DNA of 64,000 nucleotides from Brevibacillus invocatus (GTDB lineage: Bacteria; Bacillota; Bacilli; Brevibacillales; Brevibacillaceae), in contig NZ_RHHR01000015.1 of NCBI RefSeq assembly GCF_003710915.1, forward strand, positions 186,001 to 250,000, written 5' to 3'. Under the pieces are notes generated by a model. The model was not told where the DNA came from. It did no database searches and was given only the letters and a program-made list of their open reading frames with translations. A program made the position numbers and the translations under genes. This document shows, piece by piece, positions 26,775-34,701 of the stretch. The number at the start of each line of letters is the position of its first letter. The first letter of the stretch is position 1.

Positions 26775-27584
26775 ATGGAACGGACGATTCACATCAAGAG
26801 CGGCGACATCACCTTGGCAGCGACACTCCATGAGCCAGATTTCATGGTGGCAAAAAAAGCTGGCAAGGTCCCGCTGGTCTTGATTTGCCACGGCTTTGTC
26901 GGCAGCCGGATCGGTGTAAACCGCCTTTTCGTCAAAGCCGCCCGGGAGCTGGTGGCGCATGATGTGGCTGTTCTGCGCTTTGACTACGGAGGCTGCGGAG
27001 AGAGCGAAGGAGAGTACGGAGCGGGAGGGTTGGACGTCCTGCTGCAGCAAACACGTGATGTCATCGAGTATGCTGTGTCTCTGGAGCACGTCGACACGAG
27101 CCGAATCCTATTGCTTGGGCATAGCCTGGGAGGAGCAGTTACGATGCTTGCTGCCAGCCAGGACCCGCGTATTCATTCCCTGGTCCTCTGGGCCGCAGTA
27201 GCAAGGCCTTTTGAGGATATCGCCCGGATCGTGGGCGAAAAGAGCTATCAGGAAGCACTGCAGACAGGCAGTACCGACTACCTCGGCTATTCGCTTCAAG
27301 CGCGCTTTTTCCAATCGATGAGCAGCCACAGCCCTCTGCGACAGGCTCAAAGGTTCGAGGGTGATATCCTGCTTTTGCATGGCAATCGCGATGACGTGAT
27401 TGCGGTCGACGCCATGTTTCATTACGAGCGAGAGCTGCGACTGCGAAAAAGAGGCCGTTGTGAGACGGAAATCGTGGTAGGTGGGGACCATACCTTCTCG
27501 TCGGAGGACGGCTATCAGCGACTGATCAGCAGTACGGTTCACTGGATCAATCGGCAAGTGGGGCAACAGATCGTAGCGGTGTAG
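26775..27584 (+). CDS. alpha/beta hydrolase (serine esterase/peptidase-like)
   Basis: This 269-residue cytoplasmic alpha/beta-fold hydrolase carries the oxyanion motif CHGFVGS near residue 39, nucleophile Ser117 in LLLGHSLGGAV, the acid-strand segment LLLHGNRDDVI and the catalytic His in GGDHTF. It resembles the group often called alpha/beta fold family hydrolases of Bacillales (hydrolase_4 type, similar to feruloyl esterase-like proteins). Substrate is unknown. I chose the ATG at 26775 because AGAGGTG precedes it; the frame opens at 26751. Confidence 0.82.
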   Translation: MERTIHIKSGDITLAATLHEPDFMVAKKAGKVPLVLICHGFVGSRIGVNRLFVKAARELVAHDVAVLRFDYGGCGESEGEYGAGGLDVLLQQTRDVIEYAVSLEHVDTSRILLLGHSLGGAVTMLAASQDPRIHSLVLWAAVARPFEDIARIVGEKSYQEALQTGSTDYLGYSLQARFFQSMSSHSPLRQAQRFEGDILLLHGNRDDVIAVDAMFHYERELRLRKRGRCETEIVVGGDHTFSSEDGYQRLISSTVHWINRQVGQQIVAV

Positions 27585-27611
27585 GTAGAAAAGGATCGGA
27601 TACTGAAGAGA

Positions 27612-27641
27612 AAAGGGATAGCCAATGGGCTATCCCTTCTT
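27612..27641. terminator. bidirectional terminator
   Basis: AAGGGATAGCC pairs with GGCTATCCCTT over a 4-base loop. It overlaps the end of the phosphatase remnant. Confidence 0.8.
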
Positions 27642-27847
27642 AATTTGCTCCAGCAATCCCCGACAACCAGCCTCCACGAGATCGTAAACGTACTCGAATC
27701 TGCCTGTGTAATACGGATCTTCGACATTTCGCTCCGCAGCTTGGGGCGCAAAGTCGAGCAGGCGGAAAATCTTTTATGGCGAAAGACGGCTTCAGCCATC
27801 GGTGAGCGGCAAATATTGCCTAGACAGACGAAGAGTACATGTGTCAT
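27630..27847 (-). pseudogene. low-molecular-weight protein-tyrosine phosphatase with large internal deletion
   Basis: The first 25 codons encode the P-loop end of an LMW-PTP (MTHVLFVCLGNICRSPMAE, Cys and Arg of CX5R present). The sequence then jumps, out of frame, to the C-terminus of the same family: KIFRLLDFAPQA, then VEDPYYTGRFEYVYDLVEAG, ending with TAG at 27630-27632, which includes the catalytic Asp loop DPYYTG. About 80 codons are missing between HK and KIF. An intact gene would be about 155 codons. The frame that actually follows the ATG runs through as unrelated sequence to 27539. Confidence 0.82.
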
Positions 27848-27966
27848 GCATGACTACTCCTTTCCGTTTCAGAGAGTTGGTTGATGCTATCAACCACTCG
27901 TGAGCTCTGTATGGTAGAATACCATAATAACATTTTTTCAGGCAGAAAAAGGTGAGGTGGACCTTA

Positions 27967-29781
27967 TTGAAAACGTATCTATACCGCCTCCGTTTTGTCG
28001 TAACTGTGATCGCCGCGACGGTGCTCCCCATTTTGATCACGGGGATCGTCCTGCAAAAAGCGGCCGAGCAAGCATTATTGGAGGAAAAAAAGCAAAAGCT
28101 GACGGCGATCACCGAACAGATGGATTTTGCCCTCACACAAACGTATGCAGAAATGCTGGTGGAGATGGGGGGAGCAGAAGCTTCGCGCGATGAACAAATC
28201 CGCATGCTCAGCAGTAAACTGGAACCGCTTACAAATCGCATAGCCGCAGCTCACCCAGGTATCGGCGTAGGATATTATGCTGCCGAGCTGGATGCGATCG
28301 TGACCTATGGCCCCGGCACGGAAAGCCTGCATGTCGGCAAGTCCATTTCTGCAGACCACCCTGGACGAGAGGTCATGGAAACCCGCGAGCCAGCAGTCGT
28401 GATCGGGGAGCAGGTCAGGGGAAATATCATGAATGCAATGATTCCGATCATACGTGACAATCAGATGATCGGATATGTATGGGCGAATGAACTCATGTCC
28501 AACATCGACGTACAGTTGGCAGGAATGAGACAGAGTATTACGATCATTTTAGGAATTGGGTGCGTAGTTGCAGCCATCGTCAGCGGATTGCTGGTCCATC
28601 GACTGGAGGTCATCCTGGCGGAAATTAAATCCGGACTGAAGCGGCTTAGCTACGATCTGTCCTTTCGGATGAAGCGACTGGACGGGGAACCAGGAGAGAT
28701 TACCGGAGCGATCAACAAGTTGGCAAAGGATCTTCAGGAAAGCCGCAGTCATACAGAAACCATGATGGACAGTATGGAAAACGGAGTCATCGCACTGGAC
28801 CAGGAGGGGCACTTGACGGCCTGGAACGAATCGGCTACCCGCCTATTGGGTTTGCCAGCAGAAGTAAAGGGCAGGCAGTATGCGCAAGTCTTTACGGACA
28901 GTCCTCTGCTGTTGGAAATGATCGCATCTGCCTTGCAGGAAGCGAAAACCAATCATGATACAGAATGGTGGCATCCGCATCCTGAGCGTGGATTGCTTTG
29001 TCTCAATATCACGACGTCCATTTGGCGCGGTCCGCTGGATGAAGTGCTGGGTGTCATCATCATGATCGAAGACCGCACAGAATGGAAGCAGTTGGAATCC
29101 CGTCTGGCTCAGGCTGAGAGATTGGCGGTAATTGGCGAATGGGCAACCAGCATCGCGCATGAAGTGCGCAACCCGCTCACCTCGATCAAGGCGTTTACCC
29201 AAATCATCGAGGAGGATTTGCCGAGCGAGCATGACAGCCGGGAGTATACCGGAATCATCATGGAAGAGGTAGAACGCCTCAATCGCTTTGCGGACGAGCT
29301 GCTGTTGTTTTCTCGTCCATCTGAAGAAACACATGTAGCGGTCAATCTGGATCGGGTCATCCGCCATTCACTCAAGCTGACCGAACGCACTGCAGCCAAC
29401 AAGGAAGTGTCGATCAAGCTCGATACAGGGTCAGAGCTGCCACAGGTGATGGCTTCACCGGAGCTGCTGAAGCAGGTCTTTCTCAACATCCTGCTCAATG
29501 CCCTGCAGGCAGTCCCGAATGGCGGTGCGGTACACTTGAAAACAGAACGGCAAGCGGACCACGTACGCATCCATATAAGCAACGAAGGCTCTGCGATTGC
29601 GAAAGAAAATCTGGATATGGTCTTCGAACCCTTTTTCACGACGAAATCATCTGGGACTGGATTGGGTCTGGCTATCTCTCAACGGATCGTACAAGCATAC
29701 GGCGGTCACATCTATGTAGAGAACACTTCGGAAGGCGTCCGTTTTACTGTGGAATTGCCGGTGAGGAAAGAGGGAGAATGA
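27967..29781 (+). CDS. sensor histidine kinase, AtoS-like
   Basis: This membrane kinase has an N-terminal helix (residues 5-28), an extracellular sensing domain (about 30-180), a second helix (about 185-205), a HAMP-like linker, a PAS domain (MENGVIALDQEGHLTAWN), then HisKA with phospho-acceptor SIAHEVRNPLTSI and HATPase_c (NILLNALQAV, SGTGLGLAIS). I chose the TTG at 27967, six bases after GAGGTGG, over the GTG at 27952. It overlaps by four bases a sigma-54 activator that is its evident partner. The pair sits directly upstream of a short-chain fatty acid transporter, so it probably senses a short-chain acid or related metabolite (inference). Confidence 0.85.
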   Translation: MKTYLYRLRFVVTVIAATVLPILITGIVLQKAAEQALLEEKKQKLTAITEQMDFALTQTYAEMLVEMGGAEASRDEQIRMLSSKLEPLTNRIAAAHPGIGVGYYAAELDAIVTYGPGTESLHVGKSISADHPGREVMETREPAVVIGEQVRGNIMNAMIPIIRDNQMIGYVWANELMSNIDVQLAGMRQSITIILGIGCVVAAIVSGLLVHRLEVILAEIKSGLKRLSYDLSFRMKRLDGEPGEITGAINKLAKDLQESRSHTETMMDSMENGVIALDQEGHLTAWNESATRLLGLPAEVKGRQYAQVFTDSPLLLEMIASALQEAKTNHDTEWWHPHPERGLLCLNITTSIWRGPLDEVLGVIIMIEDRTEWKQLESRLAQAERLAVIGEWATSIAHEVRNPLTSIKAFTQIIEEDLPSEHDSREYTGIIMEEVERLNRFADELLLFSRPSEETHVAVNLDRVIRHSLKLTERTAANKEVSIKLDTGSELPQVMASPELLKQVFLNILLNALQAVPNGGAVHLKTERQADHVRIHISNEGSAIAKENLDMVFEPFFTTKSSGTGLGLAISQRIVQAYGGHIYVENTSEGVRFTVELPVRKEGE

Positions 29782-31190
29782 TGAAAAGACGTGTGTTGGT
29801 CGTAGATGATGAAGTCAATGTGCGCAAAGCCCTGTCGACGACCCTTCGCAAGATCGGCTATGAGACAGGGGAAGCCGCGAGTGGAGCAGAAGCCTTGGAT
29901 AAGCTCGGGACCTTTCTTCCTGAAGTGATGCTGCTGGATTTGCGCATGCCGGAGTTGGATGGCATGGAGACCTTGCGCCGACTGATGCAAGGAACAGGAA
30001 GAAAGCCCAAGGTAGTCATGATGACCGCTTATGGCTCCGCGAGTGATGTGATGGAAGCAATACGCTTGGGGGCCTTTGATTATATTCAAAAACCGTTTGA
30101 TCTGGCTGCGGTCAAACAAGTGGTGGCAAACGCACTCATGCACACTGAACCAGAAGAAGACGGCCAGAGTGTTCATTCCGATGAAGAAGCAGTGGAAAGC
30201 TCCGGTCTGATCGGACTCAGCGCTGCCATGCAACATGTGTACAAGCTCGTTGGAAAGGTGAGCATGTCCAAGGCTAATGTCTTAATAGAGGGTGAGAGCG
30301 GGACAGGCAAGGAGCTGATTGCCCGCGCCATTCACGCCAATAGCCCAAGAGCGGATCAACCCTTGATTCCGGTCAACTGTGGAGCCATACCGGAAAACCT
30401 GCTGGAGAGCGAGCTGTTTGGTTATGAGAAGGGCGCTTTTACAGGTGCGGTCGGACGCAAGCAGGGCATGTTTGAGCTGGCAGATGGGGGGACGCTTTTT
30501 CTGGATGAGGTGGGAGAGCTCAGCCCTTCCTTGCAGGTAAAGCTATTGCGCGTCCTGCAGGATCGCATCCTCGTCAGAGTAGGGGGAGTGGAGCAGATCC
30601 CGATTGACGTGAGAGTCATTGCGGCGACCAATCGCGACCTGCGCGAGCGGATACGCCAGGAGCTGTTTCGTGAGGATTTGTATTACCGGCTGAACGTCGT
30701 GCCGATTCACATGCCGCCGCTAAGGGAGCGAAAAGAGGATATTCCTTTGCTCATTCGCCATTTTCTCGCCAAGTACAGCAGAGAAGCGGGAAAGGAAGGA
30801 CTGTATCTTGCACCCGCAACGACGGATCTGCTGATGGCGTATCACTGGCCAGGCAATGTACGTCAACTGGAGAACACGATCGAGCGAGCAGTTATCCTCG
30901 CCAGTGGACCCTCCATCCTGCCTGAGCATGTGCGTGGTCATTTGCAGGAGACCAATCATACGGAGAAAAAGGCTCCGTTGCAAGGGATTCGTTTTGAAGA
31001 TCGAACGATGCGGGAGATTATCCAGGAAGTGGAGCGGGAGGCGATCGCACGTGCCTTGCGCAAGGAGCGGGGCAATAAGCTGCAAACGGCAAAGCGCCTG
31101 GGAATATCCAGACGGGCTCTGCTGTACAAAATCGAGATGTATGGCTTGGATACGGCAGAGGATGAACAAGACAAATCACCTTTCGAGTGA
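29778..31190 (+). CDS. sigma-54-dependent response regulator, AtoC/NtrC-like
   Basis: This 470-residue NtrC-family activator has a receiver domain (Asp54 in VMLLDLRMPE), an AAA+ domain with Walker A (EGESGTGKE), the sigma-54 contact loop GAFTGA, Walker B (GGTLFLDEVGEL) and arginine fingers, and a Fis-type helix-turn-helix at the end (LQTAKRLGISRRALLYKIE). It needs phosphorylation by the upstream kinase to remodel sigma-54 holoenzyme. A -24/-12 promoter and a dyad lie just downstream, before the transporter gene, giving a clear target. Confidence 0.9.
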   Translation: MMKRRVLVVDDEVNVRKALSTTLRKIGYETGEAASGAEALDKLGTFLPEVMLLDLRMPELDGMETLRRLMQGTGRKPKVVMMTAYGSASDVMEAIRLGAFDYIQKPFDLAAVKQVVANALMHTEPEEDGQSVHSDEEAVESSGLIGLSAAMQHVYKLVGKVSMSKANVLIEGESGTGKELIARAIHANSPRADQPLIPVNCGAIPENLLESELFGYEKGAFTGAVGRKQGMFELADGGTLFLDEVGELSPSLQVKLLRVLQDRILVRVGGVEQIPIDVRVIAATNRDLRERIRQELFREDLYYRLNVVPIHMPPLRERKEDIPLLIRHFLAKYSREAGKEGLYLAPATTDLLMAYHWPGNVRQLENTIERAVILASGPSILPEHVRGHLQETNHTEKKAPLQGIRFEDRTMREIIQEVEREAIARALRKERGNKLQTAKRLGISRRALLYKIEMYGLDTAEDEQDKSPFE

Positions 31191-31231
31191 GTAAGTTGGT
31201 GTCATTGGTGTATAAAAAGTAGTCAGCCTTG

Positions 31232-31260
31232 ATTGGGAGCGCGATGAAAGCGCATTCAAT
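31232..31260 (+). promoter_or_regulatory. candidate upstream activator site (imperfect dyad)
   Basis: ATTGGGAGCGC and GCGCATTCAAT form an 8-of-11 inverted repeat with a 7-base spacer, centred about 69 bases upstream of the expected sigma-54 start. It is a plausible site for the AtoC-like regulator. Confidence 0.4.
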
Positions 31261-31288
31261 TATGTCGAATATGATACATTTTCAGCTT

Positions 31289-31304
31289 TGGCATACCTCT
31301 TGCA
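31289..31304 (+). promoter_or_regulatory. sigma-54 (-24/-12) promoter of the fatty acid transporter gene
   Basis: TGGCATACCTCTTGCA has the GG and GC doublets at the required spacing, matching TGGCAC-N5-TTGCA except one base. Transcription would start near 31315, about 40 bases before the chosen start codon. Confidence 0.78.
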
Positions 31305-31356
31305 ATTGCTAAAAAGCGAACGCAATCATTCGTTTTTTAGGAAAGGGGTATGTCTT

Positions 31357-32682
31357 TTGTTTAAAGTTTTAACCAGCGCATCTGTTAAAATGGTACAGCG
31401 TTATTTGCCAGATGCTTTCCTGTTCGCCGTCATCCTGACGTTCATCGTTTTCCTCGGAGGGATCTTCATCAATGGTAAGACACCGATGGAGATGGTCAAC
31501 TTTTGGGGAAGCGGATTTTGGGGCTTGCTCGGCTTTACCATGCAAATGGTCTTAATCCTGATTACCGGACATACACTTGCAAGCACTGACATTTGCAAAA
31601 AAGGGCTTCGTTCCTTGGCAGGTCTCGCGAAAACGCCTGGTCAGGCCATTGTATTGGTTACGTTGATTTCCTGTATGGCGAACTGGATCAACTGGGGCTT
31701 TGGACTCGTGATCAGTGCGCTCTTGGCTCGTGAACTGGCAAATCAGGTGGCAAAGGTCGACTATCGTCTGCTGGTCGCAAGTGCATATGGAGGCTTTGTC
31801 GTCTGGCACGGTGGACTCGCAGGGTCAGTACCGTTGACGATTGCAACTGAAAAACATAGTATGCAAGACGTGATTGGTATCATCCCGACATCTGAGACGA
31901 TGTTCTCTGTGATGAATCTGACGATCGTGATTGCGATTATGATTGCTTTGCCTATCGTGAACCGTTTGATGATGCCTGCCGAGAAGGATCGTATTGTTTT
32001 CCGTGGAGATGGGATCGCAGCTGAGGAAACAGCTGCAACAACGGAAGGCATGGACAGCGACAGCCCGGCAGCAAAGCTGGAGAACAGCCGAGTTCTCTCC
32101 ATTCTAGTATCCGCCTTGGGTATCGTCTATTTGATTTCGTACTTTGCTGAAAAAGGCTTCCTGCTTAATCTGGACATCGTGATTATGGCGTTTTTGTTCC
32201 TCGGTATTCTCTTGCACGGTACGCCTCGCAAGTTTTTAAATGCAATGAATGAAGCTGTCAAGACGACGAGTGGAATTGTGGTTCAGTTCCCGTTTTACGC
32301 CGGGATTATCGGGATGATTACGGCTTCCGGACTTGCTGCTACCATGTCCCAATGGTTCATTAGCATTTCGACTCCAACTACATTCCCTTTGTTTACGTTC
32401 TGGAGTGCAGGTCTGCTGAACATCTTCATTCCATCAGGCGGCGGACAATGGGCGGTACAAGCACCGATTATGCTGCCAGTGGCAACAGAGCTGGGAGTAT
32501 CCCATGCCAAAGTCGCGATGGCGATCGCTTGGGGCGATGCCTGGACCAACTTGATCCAGCCATTCTGGGCCTTGCCCGTACTGGCTTTGGCTGGTCTGGG
32601 AGCAAGAGACATCATGGGCTACTGTCTGATGATGCTGCTGGTTACAGGGGCCATTATCAGCCTGGGCTTCCTGGTATTCTAA
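31357..32682 (+). CDS. atoE: short-chain fatty acid transporter, AtoE family
   Basis: This 441-residue membrane protein of the SCFA transporter family has about 12 helices, the conserved FIPSGGGQWAVQ segment and the WGDAWTNLIQPFWALP segment. It imports acetoacetate, butyrate or similar acids. I chose the TTG at 31357 (AAAGGGG seven bases upstream); a longer frame from 31288 would run through the sigma-54 promoter. No CoA transferase genes (atoDA) follow, unlike the E. coli ato operon, so activation of the imported acid must be encoded elsewhere. Confidence 0.87.
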   Translation: MFKVLTSASVKMVQRYLPDAFLFAVILTFIVFLGGIFINGKTPMEMVNFWGSGFWGLLGFTMQMVLILITGHTLASTDICKKGLRSLAGLAKTPGQAIVLVTLISCMANWINWGFGLVISALLARELANQVAKVDYRLLVASAYGGFVVWHGGLAGSVPLTIATEKHSMQDVIGIIPTSETMFSVMNLTIVIAIMIALPIVNRLMMPAEKDRIVFRGDGIAAEETAATTEGMDSDSPAAKLENSRVLSILVSALGIVYLISYFAEKGFLLNLDIVIMAFLFLGILLHGTPRKFLNAMNEAVKTTSGIVVQFPFYAGIIGMITASGLAATMSQWFISISTPTTFPLFTFWSAGLLNIFIPSGGGQWAVQAPIMLPVATELGVSHAKVAMAIAWGDAWTNLIQPFWALPVLALAGLGARDIMGYCLMMLLVTGAIISLGFLVF

Positions 32683-32740
32683 CTTTTCCCACATTCTTTT
32701 CAGATCAAAGAAGATGGTGTAGAATCAAATTATTGTGTTT

Positions 32741-32835
32741 TCTAGGGTTCCGCAGATATTTCGATCTGGTCAGGTCCAAGAGAAAACCCGCGGTCCACAG
32801 ACCGTGTACACGGAGGGATAAAAGCCCGGGAGGAT
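32741..32835 (+). ncRNA. guanidine-I riboswitch (ykkC motif)
   Basis: The conserved blocks of the ykkC RNA are present in order: TCTAGGGTTCCG (32741-32752), a small P1a hairpin (CAGAT/ATCTG), CTGGTC and AAGAG, then ACACGGAGGGATAAAAGCCC leading into the GGGAG end. The aptamer binds guanidinium and prevents formation of the following terminator. A TAGAAT with TTTTCA 17 bases upstream (32697-32725) may be its promoter. Confidence 0.93.
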
Positions 32836-32866
32836 ATCGATTTGATATTCTTTCCGGGCTTTTTTG
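32821..32866 (+). terminator. riboswitch-controlled terminator
   Basis: AAGCCCGG pairs with CCGGGCTT and GGATATC with GATATTC in one long hairpin, followed by six T residues. The left arm is also part of the aptamer, which gives the on/off choice. Confidence 0.88.
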
Positions 32867-32916
32867 TCCTTTTCATTTTGGGAATGATACGAAGGAGAGA
32901 GGAGTACGTTTAACGT

Positions 32917-33276
32917 ATGAATAAGACATGGGTACTGGTAGTTGTGGCTGGTATTTTTGAAGTGATGTGGGTTGCGGGATTGAAGCACGCGGACAGCGTT
33001 CTGACGTGGACTTTGACTGCTATAGCCATTTTTATCAGCTTTGCCGTATTGATTTACGCGGGTAAAAAACTGCCAACCAGTACGGTGTATGCCGTATTCG
33101 TAGGTTTGGGAACGGCCGGGACTGTCATCAGCGAAATGCTGTTTTTCGGGGAGCCGTTTCGATTGAGCAAACTGGCACTTATTGCTGTATTGCTAGCCGG
33201 TATTATCGGATTGAAGCTGGTGACCCCTGATCAACCAAAAGAGGATGAGGCGAGAAGGGAGGGGAGAGCGTCATGA
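32917..33276 (+). CDS. ykkC: SMR guanidinium exporter subunit YkkC
   Basis: This 119-residue small multidrug resistance protein with four membrane helices has the conserved membrane glutamate at about residue 15 ([14 protein letters not shown]), typical of Gdx/SugE-type guanidinium exporters rather than broad-range EmrE. It is paired with ykkD, whose start overlaps its stop by four bases; two-gene SMR exporters are usually heterodimers of opposite topology. It sits under a guanidine-I riboswitch, which makes guanidinium the expected substrate. Confidence 0.92.
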   Translation: MNKTWVLVVVAGIFEVMWVAGLKHADSVLTWTLTAIAIFISFAVLIYAGKKLPTSTVYAVFVGLGTAGTVISEMLFFGEPFRLSKLALIAVLLAGIIGLKLVTPDQPKEDEARREGRAS

Positions 33277-33587
33277 CGTGGATTTCTCTCATTTTTGCCG
33301 GGCTGTTTGAGGTTGTGGGTGTAATGGGAATGACACTCGTCAATCAACAGCGCTCTGTACGTTCTTACCTGATCCTGGCAGGCGGATTTGGACTCAGCTT
33401 TGCACTCTTGTCCTACGCCATGACGGGAATCGCGATGGGAACCGCGTATGCCGTATGGACAGGAATTGGCACAGTGGGAAGTGCATGTGTAGGCATGCTT
33501 TTCTACGGAGAGTCAAAAGATAGAATGAGGCTGTTTTGCATCGCATTGATTGTAGTGTCTGTTATTGGTCTGAAGCTTCTCGGGTAA
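33273..33587 (+). CDS. ykkD: SMR guanidinium exporter subunit YkkD
   Basis: This 104-residue SMR protein has four helices with the membrane glutamate in [12 protein letters not shown] and the WTGIGTVGS helix-4 motif. Translation is coupled to ykkC. Positive charges are distributed differently from ykkC (more on the loop after helix 1), in line with opposite orientation in the membrane. It exchanges guanidinium for protons together with YkkC. Confidence 0.92.
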   Translation: MTWISLIFAGLFEVVGVMGMTLVNQQRSVRSYLILAGGFGLSFALLSYAMTGIAMGTAYAVWTGIGTVGSACVGMLFYGESKDRMRLFCIALIVVSVIGLKLLG

Positions 33588-33636
33588 AAGGGTCAATCTG
33601 CTTCGTCATGGGGAATTGAAGGAGGAAGGGTACTGG

Positions 33637-34632
33637 ATGGGGACACTGTGGGAAGCCCTGAAAAAGGGGAATACGTCATCAGCGACAGCAGCGATTGGAA
33701 ATACCGGATTGGCAGTCGTTAAAGGTGTTGCAGCAGCCTTCAGCGGCAGCGGAGCAATGTTTGCTTCTGCGATGCACTCAGTCGCGGATGCGATCAACCA
33801 GGGTTTCGTGTTCTTTGGCAGTGTTCTGGGTGAGAAAAAGCCGACTCCGAGGTTTCCTACCGGATTTGGGCGGGTTATCAACCTGTTTTGCATGATTGCG
33901 GTCATCGTGGTAACTATCATGGCCTATGAGACCATTATAGAAGGCTTTCACCTGTTGAAGGTCCCTGCCGTGGCTACCCATTTCTGGCTGAACGCGTCGA
34001 TCCTGGTATTGGCGATTGTCGTGGATGGCTATGTATTGATTAAAGCAATGAAAGAAATTATTCACGAGGCCCGAGTAGACGCCAAAGGATGGAACATCGT
34101 GCCCCTTTCCTTTCGCAATGTAGGACGTGCAGCTCCGCCTACTCGGCTGGTTTTTTATGAGGATCTGGTGGCAACGCTGGGGGCTGTTTTGGCTTTGGTT
34201 GCGGTTGTGTTGACACAGTTTACGAGCTTCACGATTTTTGACGGGATTGCGACCATTTTGATTGGCTTTCTGATGATTGGAGTCGCATTTCGCGTCGGTT
34301 ACGACAACATGGTAGGATTGATCGGTGTGGCTGCGCCCAAGGAAGTGGAGACGCGCGTAGCACGGATCATTCTGGATGATCCGGACGTGACGGATATCAA
34401 CCGTATGCGCATTGTCCAGGAAGGCCGTTTCTACCATGTGGAGAGCTATATTGAGCTGCGGCCGGGACTCCTGCTTTCTGTCGCAGACGATATCAAATTC
34501 CGCGTGCGCGACAGCCTGCTCAAAGATCAGGATATCAGTGATGTCACGCTCGGCATACTCGAGGACAACGGAATCATCGACTGGGAACCGGCTCCAACCC
34601 CAGATGCGTCTGGCCGTGAAAAAAGCCGCTGA
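33637..34632 (+). CDS. cation diffusion facilitator (CDF) family transporter
   Basis: This 331-residue protein has six membrane helices and a C-terminal ferredoxin-like domain (VEDDP-type region VARIILDDPDVTDINRM, then GRFYHVESYIELRPG). The helix 2 metal-site motif is HSVADAINQG; helix 5 carries ED in FYEDLVATLGA in place of the common HD pair, a known variant. CDF proteins export divalent metals such as Mn2+, Fe2+ or Zn2+. The ATG at 33637 has AAGGAGG upstream. It follows ykkD by 49 bases with no terminator, so it is probably expressed from the guanidine riboswitch. Confidence 0.83.
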   Translation: MGTLWEALKKGNTSSATAAIGNTGLAVVKGVAAAFSGSGAMFASAMHSVADAINQGFVFFGSVLGEKKPTPRFPTGFGRVINLFCMIAVIVVTIMAYETIIEGFHLLKVPAVATHFWLNASILVLAIVVDGYVLIKAMKEIIHEARVDAKGWNIVPLSFRNVGRAAPPTRLVFYEDLVATLGAVLALVAVVLTQFTSFTIFDGIATILIGFLMIGVAFRVGYDNMVGLIGVAAPKEVETRVARIILDDPDVTDINRMRIVQEGRFYHVESYIELRPGLLLSVADDIKFRVRDSLLKDQDISDVTLGILEDNGIIDWEPAPTPDASGREKSR

Positions 34633-34652
34633 TGAAATCCACGAAATAAATA

Positions 34653-34690
34653 CAACCCCCGCCGACCGACTGGTCAAGCGGGGGTTGTTT
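34653..34690 (+). terminator. intrinsic terminator
   Basis: CAACCCCCGC pairs perfectly with GCGGGGGTTG over a 15-base loop, followed by T residues. It closes the riboswitch operon. Confidence 0.88.
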
Positions 34691-34701
34691 ATTTAGCAGG
34701 A

